A model generated the notes under the pieces. The model was not told where the DNA came from and did not search any database. It was given only the letters and a program-made list of their open reading frames with translations. From Halobacteria archaeon (lineage in GTDB: Bacteria > Pseudomonadota > Gammaproteobacteria > UBA9214): 7,471 bases of DNA. Position numbers and translations under genes: made by a program. The stretch is from assembly GCA_013041945.1 (NCBI GenBank), contig JABDRC010000326.1, positions 1 through 7,471 of the forward strand, read 5' to 3'. Shown here in pieces: positions 1 to 5,830 of this stretch (positions are counted from its first letter, which is position 1; every line of letters starts with the position of its first letter).

Positions 1-1
1 G

Positions 2-736
2 TCACTCGTGCCGGACACGCAGCGTGTCGCTGAAACCCTCGAGGTGGCTGACATATCTGGCGTCGTTCTTTTCCTGCCGGATGATCTGCACCGGCAGGTA
101 ATTCAGTGCGGGTGCGCACCATACCCAGGTCTTGCGGCGTTCATCGCCACGCAGTTCGGTGACCTTGACGGCGCTGAAGGTTCCTGCGGGCAGTTCGAGG
201 GTTTCCCTGCCGAGGACCTTGTAGCGGTACTGCTTGAGCGTGCCGCCGTCGGCGACATCGAAGGTAAAGTCTGTTTCGCCCCGGGCAAGTGCCTGCATCA
301 TGCCGAGACGGGTCGAGAGCTTGTCCTGGGTACCGTTCGGGACAGACATTTTCCAGCGGCTGCCGGCGACATTGTTGACGACCACGTTCGCGGCCCAGTC
401 GAAGGTCAGGTGTGCCACGCGCTCCATGTTGCCGCCGGTGCGCAGGTAGTGGTACTTGTCCGGGCGCAGTCCGCTATCGCTGAACTGCCCGCTGCTGGTT
501 TCATGCAGCCTGTCCTTGTTGAACAGGCCGGCCAGGCGTGCCGGCCAGCTGTGCGATTCATAGTGGTAGCCGCCACCGGGTTCCCGCGTCAATGCAAGCC
601 GCGCCGTACCGATGGTCAGTGCGCCGCGCGATACTTCGTAGGTGGCAGTAAAGTCGGGCAGTGCCGCGCACAGGCCGGGACTGCCTGACAGGCCGCTTGC
701 GGTGCAGGAGATGATGATCAGCAGCCGTTTCAGCAT
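2..736 (-). CDS. DUF3108 domain secreted protein
   Basis: A complete 244-residue protein of unknown function. The N-terminus looks like a Sec signal peptide: KR at residues 3-4, a hydrophobic stretch (LLIIIS) at 5-10, and a likely cleavage near the Cys-Ala-Ala at 23-25. There is no proper lipobox. The mature part resembles the DUF3108 family: an early YEVSRGALTIGTARLAL strand pattern, then LPAGTFSAVKV and a WVWCAPALNYLPVQI segment near the C-terminus, matching the family's usual late W...YLPV block. Known members are predicted periplasmic or envelope proteins, often next to purN in gammaproteobacteria. Here its ATG overlaps the end of purN by 7 nt, so translation is probably coupled; no clear Shine-Dalgarno is visible. 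It is the last gene of the purM-purN group inside the window. The family call is firm; the biochemical role is unknown. Confidence 0.85.
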   Translation of the reverse strand: MLKRLLIIISCTASGLSGSPGLCAALPDFTATYEVSRGALTIGTARLALTREPGGGYHYESHSWPARLAGLFNKDRLHETSSGQFSDSGLRPDKYHYLRTGGNMERVAHLTFDWAANVVVNNVAGSRWKMSVPNGTQDKLSTRLGMMQALARGETDFTFDVADGGTLKQYRYKVLGRETLELPAGTFSAVKVTELRGDERRKTWVWCAPALNYLPVQIIRQEKNDARYVSHLEGFSDTLRVRHE

Positions 737-1410
737 GGCAGTTCGTCGATGCCGGCCATGTCCACCGGTGCGGACAACGGTGCCCCGTCAAACAGGGCGC
801 AGCCGCCGGCGTCTTCGCGGATACGACCCAGTGCGTACCAGAGTATCGCCAGCGGGTAGAGGCGGTGTTCCTGCTCCAGTACCCGGGCGGCAAGACTTTC
901 AGGGGTGTCACCCGCCTCGACCGGCACCCTGGCCCGGGCGATCACGGGGCCGCCATCCATAGCGGCCGTCACGAAATGCACGCTGGCGCCATGTTCGGCC
1001 GCACCGGCCTCCAGCACCCGGCGGTGGGTGTCCAGGCCGGGAAAGTCCGGCAGCAGGGACGGGTGAATGTTGAGCATACGGCCGCGGTAATGTTCGACGA
1101 AGGCCGGCGTCAGGATGCGCATGAAACCGGCCAGGATGACCAGGCCCGGCGCATGCCGGTCGATGCCCTGCTGCAGTGCACGGTCGAAGGCGGCCCGGTC
1201 GGTGTATCCCGTATGGTCGATGACCTCGGTGTGGATGCCGGCGTCCGCGGCGAGCCGCAAGCCGGCCGCTTCCGGCCGGTTACTGATGACGGCACGAATC
1301 TCGACCGGCAGATTGCCGCTCTGTACGCAATTGATGATTGCCTGGAGGTTGCTGCCGCGACCGGATATCAGGACGACGACGGGCAGCGGGACATTGACGG
1401 GGTCGGACAT
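730..1410 (-). CDS. purN: Phosphoribosylglycinamide formyltransferase PurN
   Basis: PurN transfers a formyl group from 10-formyl-tetrahydrofolate to glycinamide ribonucleotide, the third step of de novo purine synthesis, in the cytoplasm. The 226-residue protein aligns with E. coli PurN (212 residues) almost throughout. It has the phosphate-binding SGRGSNLQA segment (residues 16-24), LAGFMRIL (93-100), and NIHPSLLPDFPGLDTH with the catalytic Asn114 and His116. Asp152 in MDGGPV completes the catalytic triad. The extra length is mostly a slightly extended N-terminus and a divergent C-terminal tail. It starts 36 nt after the purM stop, the classic purM-purN order, and its end overlaps the DUF3108 gene by 7 nt. 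No good Shine-Dalgarno precedes the ATG, but the start agrees with family length. Nothing looks broken. Confidence 0.97.
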   Translation of the reverse strand: MSDPVNVPLPVVVLISGRGSNLQAIINCVQSGNLPVEIRAVISNRPEAAGLRLAADAGIHTEVIDHTGYTDRAAFDRALQQGIDRHAPGLVILAGFMRILTPAFVEHYRGRMLNIHPSLLPDFPGLDTHRRVLEAGAAEHGASVHFVTAAMDGGPVIARARVPVEAGDTPESLAARVLEQEHRLYPLAILWYALGRIREDAGGCALFDGAPLSAPVDMAGIDELPC

Positions 1411-1446
1411 CGACGGGCAGGCAATCAGTGGCAGCCGGTACGACCG

Positions 1447-2508
1447 TCAGTCCCGGATAATGGCTGCCGGTACTTCACTGCCGGACTCGACATGCCCGAT
1501 CACGCGGGCGTCTTCGCCCTGTGCCGCCAGGTGCGTGACAATGTCATCGGCATCGGCCGCCGCCACACAGGCCACCATGCCAATGCCGCAGTTGAAGGTG
1601 CGGTACATCTCCTGCGCTTCGACGTTGCCGTGCTGTTGCAGCCAGTCGAAGATCGCCGGCCGCTGCCAGCTGCCGGCATCGATGACTGCGCGGGTGCCTT
1701 GCGGCAGTACGCGCGGCAGGTTTTCCGTGAGTCCGCCGCCGGTTATATGGGCGAGTGAATGCACGGTGAATTTGCTGCACACCGACAGCAGCGGTTTGAC
1801 ATAGATGCGGGTCGGTGCCAGCAGCCATGCGGCAAGAGTGCGGTCGTCCAGCATGTCATCGAGCGAGCTGCCGCTGACCTCGAGTATCCTGCGAATGAGC
1901 GAATAGCCGTTCGAATGCGGCCCTGAAGATGCCAGGCCGATCAGCACGTCGCCGGCGCTGACCCGGCTGCCGTCGATGATCCCGGCTTTTTCGACGATAC
2001 CGACGCTGAAACCGGCAAGATCATAATCACCGCTGCTGTACATGCCGGGCATCTCGGCGGTTTCGCCGCCGACCAGCGCAGCGCCGGCCAGTTCGCAGCC
2101 ACGTGCAATGCCGGTGATGACATCACTGGCAACATCCAGCTCCAGCTTGCCGGTTGCGTAGTAATCGAGGAAAAACAGCGGTTCCGCGCCCGTGACCACA
2201 ATGTCGTTGACGCACATGGCGACCAGGTCGATGCCGATGCTGTCATGTATGCCTGCCTCGACGGCCAGTTTCAGCTTGGTACCGACTCCGTCGGTACCGG
2301 AAACGAGCACCGGCTCACGGTAGCGATCCAGCGGCAGTTCGAACAGGGCACCGAAACCGCCCAGCCCGGACATGACACCGGGCCGCAGGGTCCGTGCGAC
2401 CGCCGGCTTGATGCGTTCCACCAGCGCGTTACCGGCGTCGATATCCACGCCGGAATCCCGGTAACTCAGGTGGCTTGCAGGCTGGCCAGGCTTGTCGTGT
2501 GTGCTCAC
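1447..2508 (-). CDS. purM: Phosphoribosylformylglycinamidine cyclo-ligase PurM (AIR synthetase)
   Basis: PurM closes the imidazole ring: it uses ATP to convert formylglycinamidine ribonucleotide to aminoimidazole ribonucleotide, in the cytoplasm, as a dimer. The 353 residues match E. coli PurM (345) along the whole length. Visible signatures are SYRDSGVDIDAGN (15-27), the glycine-rich ATP-binding SGTDGVGTK (70-78), IDLVAMCVND (93-102), GGETAEMPGMY (147-157), SSGPHSNGYSL (194-204), HITGGG (254-259) and MYRTFNCGIGM (301-311). The start codon is GTG, supported by GGAG six bases upstream and by the conserved N-terminus beginning soon after. It is the first gene of the leftward purM-purN-DUF3108 group and is divergent from the DUF2066 operon. 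No recognisable PurR operator is seen upstream. Confidence 0.98.
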   Translation of the reverse strand: MSTHDKPGQPASHLSYRDSGVDIDAGNALVERIKPAVARTLRPGVMSGLGGFGALFELPLDRYREPVLVSGTDGVGTKLKLAVEAGIHDSIGIDLVAMCVNDIVVTGAEPLFFLDYYATGKLELDVASDVITGIARGCELAGAALVGGETAEMPGMYSSGDYDLAGFSVGIVEKAGIIDGSRVSAGDVLIGLASSGPHSNGYSLIRRILEVSGSSLDDMLDDRTLAAWLLAPTRIYVKPLLSVCSKFTVHSLAHITGGGLTENLPRVLPQGTRAVIDAGSWQRPAIFDWLQQHGNVEAQEMYRTFNCGIGMVACVAAADADDIVTHLAAQGEDARVIGHVESGSEVPAAIIRD

Positions 2509-2647
2509 GCGGGACTCCGGAAGATCAGGGGCGCTATGGTAGCGGCCACCCGCGGGTGCTGCAAACTGCGGCTGACGATTTCATTATGGTCAAATCTGGC
2601 CGATACCCGTATCCTTTGCAGTCTACGTGGTCATTGCCGGGTAACGC
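2509..2647. promoter_or_regulatory. Divergent intergenic region with promoters for purM and the DUF2066-hda operon
   Basis: This 139-bp gap separates two oppositely transcribed operons, so both promoters are expected here. Candidate boxes seen by eye: rightward TGGTCA (2587-2592), 17 nt, TATCCT (2610-2615), each 4 of 6 to the sigma-70 consensus; leftward TTGCAG (2559-2564), 17 nt, TACCAT (2536-2541), weaker at the -35 side. A second leftward -10-like CATAAT lies at 2583-2588 with no matching -35. No clear palindromic operator, including a PurR box, was found. That promoters lie here is likely; the exact boxes are guesses. Confidence 0.4.
2515..2518 (-). promoter_or_regulatory. Ribosome binding site for purM (GTG start)
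   Basis: On the minus strand GGAG lies 6 nt before the GTG at 2506-2508. It decides the GTG start of purM, because no ATG fits the conserved N-terminus. Confidence 0.7.
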
Positions 2648-3700
2648 ATGGAATATCAAAAACTAACTGCCGGATTTGTGTGTGCGACCCTGGGCCTGCT
2701 GCTGCTGTTGCCGGCGCCGCCGGGCCATGCCGCAGAGGACCTGTTCGAGTCCGAGGTGGCGGTCAGCGACCAGACGCCGGGCGTGCGGATCGAGGCTTTC
2801 AGAACCGGGTTGTCGCAGACCATTGTGCGGGTGACCGGCGACCAGGCGGCGCTCAGCGGCGAGCCGGCACGCGCCCTGCTCGAAGACCCGGCGCGGCTGG
2901 TCCAGCAGTATCGCTATTTTACCGAACCGTCGACCAGTCCGCCGGCCCTGAAGCTGTGGGTGCGGTTCGATGGCGATGCCATTCGACGTTCATTGCAAAC
3001 ACAGGGCCTGAGCTACTGGGGCGGCGAACGGCCGGACACGCTGGTGTGGCTGGCGGTCGAGGACCGGGGCCGGCGCTATATCGTGTCCGCCGATGACAGC
3101 AGTGACGTGCACCGCCAGGTCGAGCTGGCGGCCCGGCAGCGCGGTGTGCCGATGCTGTTTCCCCTGATGGATCTGCAGGACCAGTCCCGGGTCCGTTTTG
3201 CCGACCTGTGGGGGGGGTTCTTCGGCAAGGTAATGACCGCGTCGGAACGCTACAGTCCCTCGGCCGTCCTGATCGGTCGCCTGAATCGCAGCCCGTCCGG
3301 TGGCTGGTCCTCGCGCTGGTTTCTCGAAGTAGTCGGCCGCACCAATGAGTGGTCCGACAGCCACCGGCAGCTGCGGGAGCTGGCGCGCCAGGGTGTGGAG
3401 GATGTTGCGGACATACTGGCCACACGCTTCGCCGTGTCCGGCAGTGGTGCAGGTGGGCGTACGGTGGATATCACCGTCGACGGGATAGAGACACTTGCCG
3501 CCTATGCAAGGATCAGCAAGTACCTCGCCTCGTTATCCTCGGTCAGCAATGTCGAGGTCAGCGAGTTGACGCCGGGTGGTGTGCAGTATGCCCTGCAGGT
3601 CAGCGGCAGCATGCAGGACATGATGCGCACTGTCTCGATCGGGACAGTACTCGAGCCGGAGCCCGGCGGTCTGCCGGGCAGTTTCCGCCTGCGGCAGTGA
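2648..3700 (+). CDS. DUF2066 domain secreted protein
   Basis: A complete 350-residue protein resembling the gammaproteobacterial DUF2066 family, whose function is unknown to me. The N-terminus is a clear Sec signal peptide: Lys5, a hydrophobic core at about 8-22 (GFVCATLGLLLLLP), then Pro-rich PAPPGHA with cleavage predicted near residues 28-29, giving a mature start near EDLFESEVAV. Typical for the family is the early VAVSDQTPGVRIEAFRTGL segment with an IVRVTGD strand, followed by a mid-region PTLM-like block (VPMLFPLMDL) and a C-terminal half with ITVDGIETLAAYARI. It is the first gene of a rightward operon: the phosphatidyltransferase gene begins 36 nt downstream and hda follows. DUF2066 genes next to purM and hda are also known from Pseudomonas, as I recall. 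The Shine-Dalgarno is poor (GGGTAA), and the same GGGTA(A/G)CG(C/T)ATG context recurs at the next gene. Likely periplasmic. Confidence 0.82.
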   Translation: MEYQKLTAGFVCATLGLLLLLPAPPGHAAEDLFESEVAVSDQTPGVRIEAFRTGLSQTIVRVTGDQAALSGEPARALLEDPARLVQQYRYFTEPSTSPPALKLWVRFDGDAIRRSLQTQGLSYWGGERPDTLVWLAVEDRGRRYIVSADDSSDVHRQVELAARQRGVPMLFPLMDLQDQSRVRFADLWGGFFGKVMTASERYSPSAVLIGRLNRSPSGGWSSRWFLEVVGRTNEWSDSHRQLRELARQGVEDVADILATRFAVSGSGAGGRTVDITVDGIETLAAYARISKYLASLSSVSNVEVSELTPGGVQYALQVSGSMQDMMRTVSIGTVLEPEPGGLPGSFRLRQ

Positions 3701-3736
3701 CAGACGTTCACCTTATCCACGATTGACGGGTAGCGT

Positions 3737-4288
3737 ATGCGGGCGAGGGATATACCAAACATCATCACGGTCTTCCGGTTTCTGCTGGTGACGCCGGTGG
3801 TCTGGGCGATGCTGAACGACCGTTTCGGTCTGGCGCTGCTGCTGTTCGGTATCGCGGGACTCTCCGATGCCGTCGACGGATATCTCGCCAAGCGTAATAA
3901 CTGGACCAGCCGGATGGGTGCCCTGATGGACCCGCTGGCCGACAAGCTGCTGCTGGTCTGTACCTTTATCACGCTGGGCTGGCTCGGCTGGATCCCGATC
4001 TGGCTGGTCGTCCTCGTTATCCTGCGTGACCTGGTGATCCTGACCGGGGCCACCGTTTACCACTTCAGGATCGAGCGGGTCATGATGGAGCCCAGTCTGT
4101 TGAGCAAGCTGAATACCTTCACCCAGATTATGCTGGTGCTGGCCGTGATGTTCTCCCGCGGGATCCGGGAGCTGCCTCACCTGTGGATCGATGTAATGCT
4201 GTACAGCGTGCTGATCACGACGCTGTTGAGCGGTGTCGGTTATGTCTGGACCTGGAGCCGCCGGGCGCTGCAGCGGCGCCCGTCCTGA
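3737..4288 (+). CDS. CDP-alcohol phosphatidyltransferase family protein (PgsA-like)
   Basis: An integral inner-membrane enzyme of the family that displaces CMP from a CDP-alcohol, typically CDP-diacylglycerol plus glycerol-3-phosphate to make phosphatidylglycerol phosphate, or cardiolipin-type reactions. The signature D-x2-DG-x2-AR-x8-G-x3-D-x3-D is seen at residues 44-69: Asp44, Asp47, Gly48, Ala51, Gly61, Asp65 and the catalytic Asp69. The usual Arg after Ala is Lys52. The N-terminal IPNIITVFRFLLVTPV is typical of PgsA relatives. About six hydrophobic segments are visible (near 8-25, 30-45, 71-85, 86-108, 125-140 and 150-172), and the 183-residue length is normal. It sits between the DUF2066 gene and hda, 19 nt before the hda start. 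The true substrate cannot be decided here; a second, dedicated pgsA probably exists elsewhere, so I give no symbol. Confidence 0.9.
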   Translation: MRARDIPNIITVFRFLLVTPVVWAMLNDRFGLALLLFGIAGLSDAVDGYLAKRNNWTSRMGALMDPLADKLLLVCTFITLGWLGWIPIWLVVLVILRDLVILTGATVYHFRIERVMMEPSLLSKLNTFTQIMLVLAVMFSRGIRELPHLWIDVMLYSVLITTLLSGVGYVWTWSRRALQRRPS

Positions 4289-4307
4289 ACAGCGCTGGTT
4301 GTATCCG

Positions 4308-5018
4308 GTGAGTGCGTCACGCGAGCATCCGCAACTGCCGCTGGGACTGGCCCTGCGCGACAGCGCGCGCTTCGAAAGCTTCTACGCAGGCAATAACGAC
4401 GAGGTCGTGGCGGCCCTGCGGGCTGCCGCGCAGGGCGATGGCGATTCTCCCGTTTTCATTGCCGGCCAGGCCGGGCTCGGCAAGTCACACCTGTTGCAGG
4501 CGGCGTGTCATGCTGCGGCGCAACACGGACTGACGACGGCCTATTTACCCCTGCAGGAATTGCATCCGATGTCAGCAGAGATGCTGGACGGGCTGGAGCA
4601 CATGCAGCTTGTCTGCGTGGACGATATCGATGCCATCGCCGGGCAGGACAAATGGGAAACGGCCGTATTCGACCTGTTCAACCGGATGCGCACAGCGGGC
4701 AATGCGTTGTTGTTTGCCGCAGCGTGCAAGCCGGCAGAGTGCCGCCTGACGCTGCCCGATCTCGTCACCCGGCTGGGCTGGGGGCCGGTCTTTACCCTGA
4801 AGCCGCTGGATGAAGCGCAGTTGCAGGCAGCGCTTGCATTGCGGGCGCAGGGGCGCGGACTGGAACTGCCGGATGACACGGCGCAGTTCCTCCTGAAACG
4901 CATCCCGCGTGACCTGCCATCGGTGTTCGATCTGTTCGACCGCCTGGACGAGGCCTCCATGATCGAACAGCGGCGGCTGACGATACCATTCGTCAAGTCA
5001 GTGCTGGGGATAAATTAA
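4308..5018 (+). CDS. hda: DnaA regulatory inactivator Hda
   Basis: Hda binds the DNA-loaded beta clamp and stimulates ATP hydrolysis by DnaA (RIDA), preventing re-initiation of replication. Starting from GTG at 4308 gives 236 residues, close to E. coli Hda. The clamp-binding motif is QLPLGL at residues 9-14 (QLSLPL in E. coli). The AAA+ domain follows: an intact Walker A, GQAGLGKS (53-60), then LVCVDDID (101-108) as Walker B. The box VII arginine finger region LPDLVTRLGWG carries Arg155, LKPLDEAQLQAAL follows, and the sensor II region is near Arg201. The C-terminal RLTIPFVKSVLGIN mirrors E. coli RKLTIPFVKEIL. The frame is open upstream to an ATG at 4233 inside the preceding gene, and TTG at 4299 is another option; GTG 4308 fits family length best, though no good Shine-Dalgarno is seen. 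Last gene of the rightward operon. Confidence 0.95.
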   Translation: MSASREHPQLPLGLALRDSARFESFYAGNNDEVVAALRAAAQGDGDSPVFIAGQAGLGKSHLLQAACHAAAQHGLTTAYLPLQELHPMSAEMLDGLEHMQLVCVDDIDAIAGQDKWETAVFDLFNRMRTAGNALLFAAACKPAECRLTLPDLVTRLGWGPVFTLKPLDEAQLQAALALRAQGRGLELPDDTAQFLLKRIPRDLPSVFDLFDRLDEASMIEQRRLTIPFVKSVLGIN

Positions 5019-5021
5019 GAA

Positions 5022-5050
5022 CCTGCAGGAGCGGACCGCGTCCGCGAACA
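5022..5050. repeat. Pseudomonas-type REP palindrome after hda
   Basis: Four bases after the hda stop lies CCTGCAGGAG followed by a perfect hairpin, GCGGAC - CGC - GTCCGC (5031-5045), then GAACA. This matches the general form of Pseudomonas and relatives' REP sequences, a GTAGGAGCGG-like head followed by a stem-loop ending in CCGCGAA. There is no T-run after it, so it is not a canonical intrinsic terminator. It differs from the GTCATTCCCG palindromes that follow. Confidence 0.6.
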
Positions 5051-5068
5051 AGGATTAGGAAAATTCTC

Positions 5069-5100
5069 GCGCAGAGGCGCAGAGGCGCAGAGGCGCAAAG
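5069..5100 (+). repeat. 8-bp tandem repeat, GCGCAGAG x4
   Basis: Three exact GCGCAGAG units and a fourth reading GCGCAAAG run without gaps. This is the outer module of copy A. The counterpart in copy B, on the minus strand at 5453-5464, is GCGCCAAG followed by GCGC; copy D has GCGCCAAG-ACGCCAAG at 6579-6594. Confidence 0.9.
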
Positions 5101-5119
5101 AAAACATAAAAACTTTCGC

Positions 5120-5146
5120 CACAGAGAACACAGAGAACACAGAGAA
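5120..5146 (+). repeat. 9-bp tandem repeat, CACAGAGAA x3
   Basis: Three perfect, contiguous CACAGAGAA units preceded by gc, in copy A. The mirror tract at 5401-5427 also has three units. Copies C, D and E have two units each. Confidence 0.95.
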
Positions 5147-5193
5147 ATATAACCAAAGAACAAGATACTGCTCCTTAGTATAAAAAACCTCTC

Positions 5194-5244
5194 GTCATTC
5201 CCGCCCCCGCCTTCGCGAGGACAGGCTCCGGCGGGAATCCAGTC
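5194..5244 (+). repeat. GTCATTCCCGC-type palindrome, copy A (long-loop form)
   Basis: Begins GTCATTCCCGC (5194-5204) and ends GCGGGAATCCAGTC (5231-5244), giving a stem of CCCGC/GCGGG with ATTC/GAAT extension. The central part includes cttcgcgagg and differs from the short-loop copies B and D. The same long centre recurs in copy C (6516-6565). Confidence 0.85.
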
Positions 5245-5261
5245 GTAAACTTTGGGATGAC

Positions 5262-5278
5262 GTGAGAATTTGTCTCAC
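5262..5278. repeat. Small hairpin in the spacer of inverted repeat 1
   Basis: GTGAGA (5262-5267), a 5-nt loop ATTTG, then TCTCAC (5273-5278) form a perfect 6-bp stem at nearly the centre of the large inverted repeat. It has no T-run; its role is unknown and it could be chance. Confidence 0.5.
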
Positions 5279-5321
5279 ATTAGGAAAAGGTACTGCTATT
5301 TAGTCTCTGAGCATTTATCCG

Positions 5322-5353
5322 GACTGGATTCCCGCCTGCGCGGGAATGACGAG
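5322..5353 (-). repeat. GTCATTCCCGC-type palindrome, copy B (short-loop form)
   Basis: Reads, on the minus strand, CTCGTCATTCCCGC, a 4-nt centre GCAG, then GCGGGAATCCAGTC. The core at 5328-5347 is a 20-mer made of ATTCCCGC, 4 nt and GCGGGAAT. It is the exact reverse complement of the core of copy D (6656-6675). The pattern ATTCCC-N8-GGGAAT is the form of the Neisseria dRS3 element. Confidence 0.9.
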
Positions 5354-5400
5354 AGGGATTTTTATACTCGAGAGGGATGCGCCGTTCATTGGTTATATAT

Positions 5401-5427
5401 TTCTCTGTGTTCTCTGTGTTCTCTGTG
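5401..5427 (-). repeat. 9-bp tandem repeat, CACAGAGAA x3 (minus strand)
   Basis: Three perfect TTCTCTGTG units on the plus strand, followed by gc. This is the mirror image of 5120-5146 and is part of copy B. Confidence 0.95.
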
Positions 5428-5470
5428 GCAGATATTTTTATTTTATTTTTTTGCGCCTTGGCGCGAGATA

Positions 5471-5830
5471 TTATTTTTTCGGTGATTGTTCTTTTGTCGC
5501 CTGGATGTAAGCAATTGCGCTGACAAACCACAGCGTCGTGAACACTACTTCCGCCATGCCCAGTGTCCGCGTGGGGGCCGTATGCCAGGCCTCCAGTACA
5601 CCGTGGATGAAATACAGCAGGGCGAGAAAGCAGCTCCATGAAATGGTGTAACGGCGTGCGTGCAGCAGGCCGCGCAGCGGCAACAGCAGCGGGCCGACCA
5701 CCAGCAGCAGGGTCAGGCTGACCGGTGTCTTGACCGGCGGAGACAGCCAGGCGAACCAGGCGGTCAGCAGGATGAGCGTACCGAAGTAGCCTGTCATCGT
5801 CAGGCCGTAAAGCAGGCGCGGCGCGGTCAT
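5471..5830 (-). CDS. DUF2069 small membrane protein
   Basis: A complete 119-residue protein of the DUF2069 family, function unknown. Four hydrophobic segments are visible, near residues 9-29, 36-52, 65-80 and 93-110, so it is very likely an inner-membrane protein. The family block RGLLHARRYTISWSCFLALLYFIHGVLEAW (53-82) is well conserved, with a Lys-rich C-terminus. The frame is open 20 codons further upstream, but the ATG at 5828-5830 is preferred: it shares its A with the wrbA stop codon (TGATG), a classic translational coupling, and gives family length. In gammaproteobacteria DUF2069 genes commonly sit next to wrbA. Its stop codon lies only 3 nt from the edge of repeat copy B. Confidence 0.88.
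   Translation of the reverse strand: MTAPRLLYGLTMTGYFGTLILLTAWFAWLSPPVKTPVSLTLLLVVGPLLLPLRGLLHARRYTISWSCFLALLYFIHGVLEAWHTAPTRTLGMAEVVFTTLWFVSAIAYIQATKEQSPKK

Larger units (their letters stand above)
5063..5468. repeat. Large composite inverted repeat 1 (copies A and B) between convergent hda and DUF2069
   Basis: The 452 bp between hda and DUF2069 contains no plausible gene. It is filled by two face-to-face copies of one modular repeat: copy A at about 5063-5244 (+) and copy B at about 5322-5468 (-), separated by a unique spacer at 5245-5321. From outside to inside, the matching modules are: tctcgcgc with an 8-bp-period tract; an A-rich stretch; gccacagag with 9-bp units; gaaatataaccaa (copy B has two extra bases); agtataaaaa; and a palindrome starting ctctcgtcattcccgc and ending cgggaatccagtc. 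Copy B ends 3 nt from the DUF2069 stop. If transcribed, the region could fold into one long hairpin and might act as a bidirectional terminator or RNA stabiliser; that is inference. Confidence 0.8.

Noticed and set aside
1..736. Long plus-strand frames opposite DUF3108, purN and purM
   Set aside because: Antisense shadows of GC-rich genes; the products have no family resemblance while the minus-strand proteins clearly do.
2509..2647. PurR operator before purM
   Set aside because: Only fragments such as GCAAAC are present; no 16-bp palindrome resembling the PurR site could be found.
5120..5427. CRISPR array suggested by regular short repeats
   Set aside because: Units are 8-9 bp, contiguous, with no unique spacers of 25-40 bp and no cas genes; they are tandem repeats inside an inverted structure.
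5453..5464. GCGCCTTGGCGC next to T-rich DNA as an intrinsic terminator
   Set aside because: The T-run lies before, not directly after, the stem for rightward transcripts, and the leftward strand has A after the stem; the stem is only 4-5 bp. It is better read as the 8-bp repeat module.
5270..5485. 71-codon plus-strand reading frame across the inverted repeat
   Set aside because: It runs through palindrome and tandem repeat, has low-complexity content and no ribosome binding site; the sequence is explained by repeat copy B.
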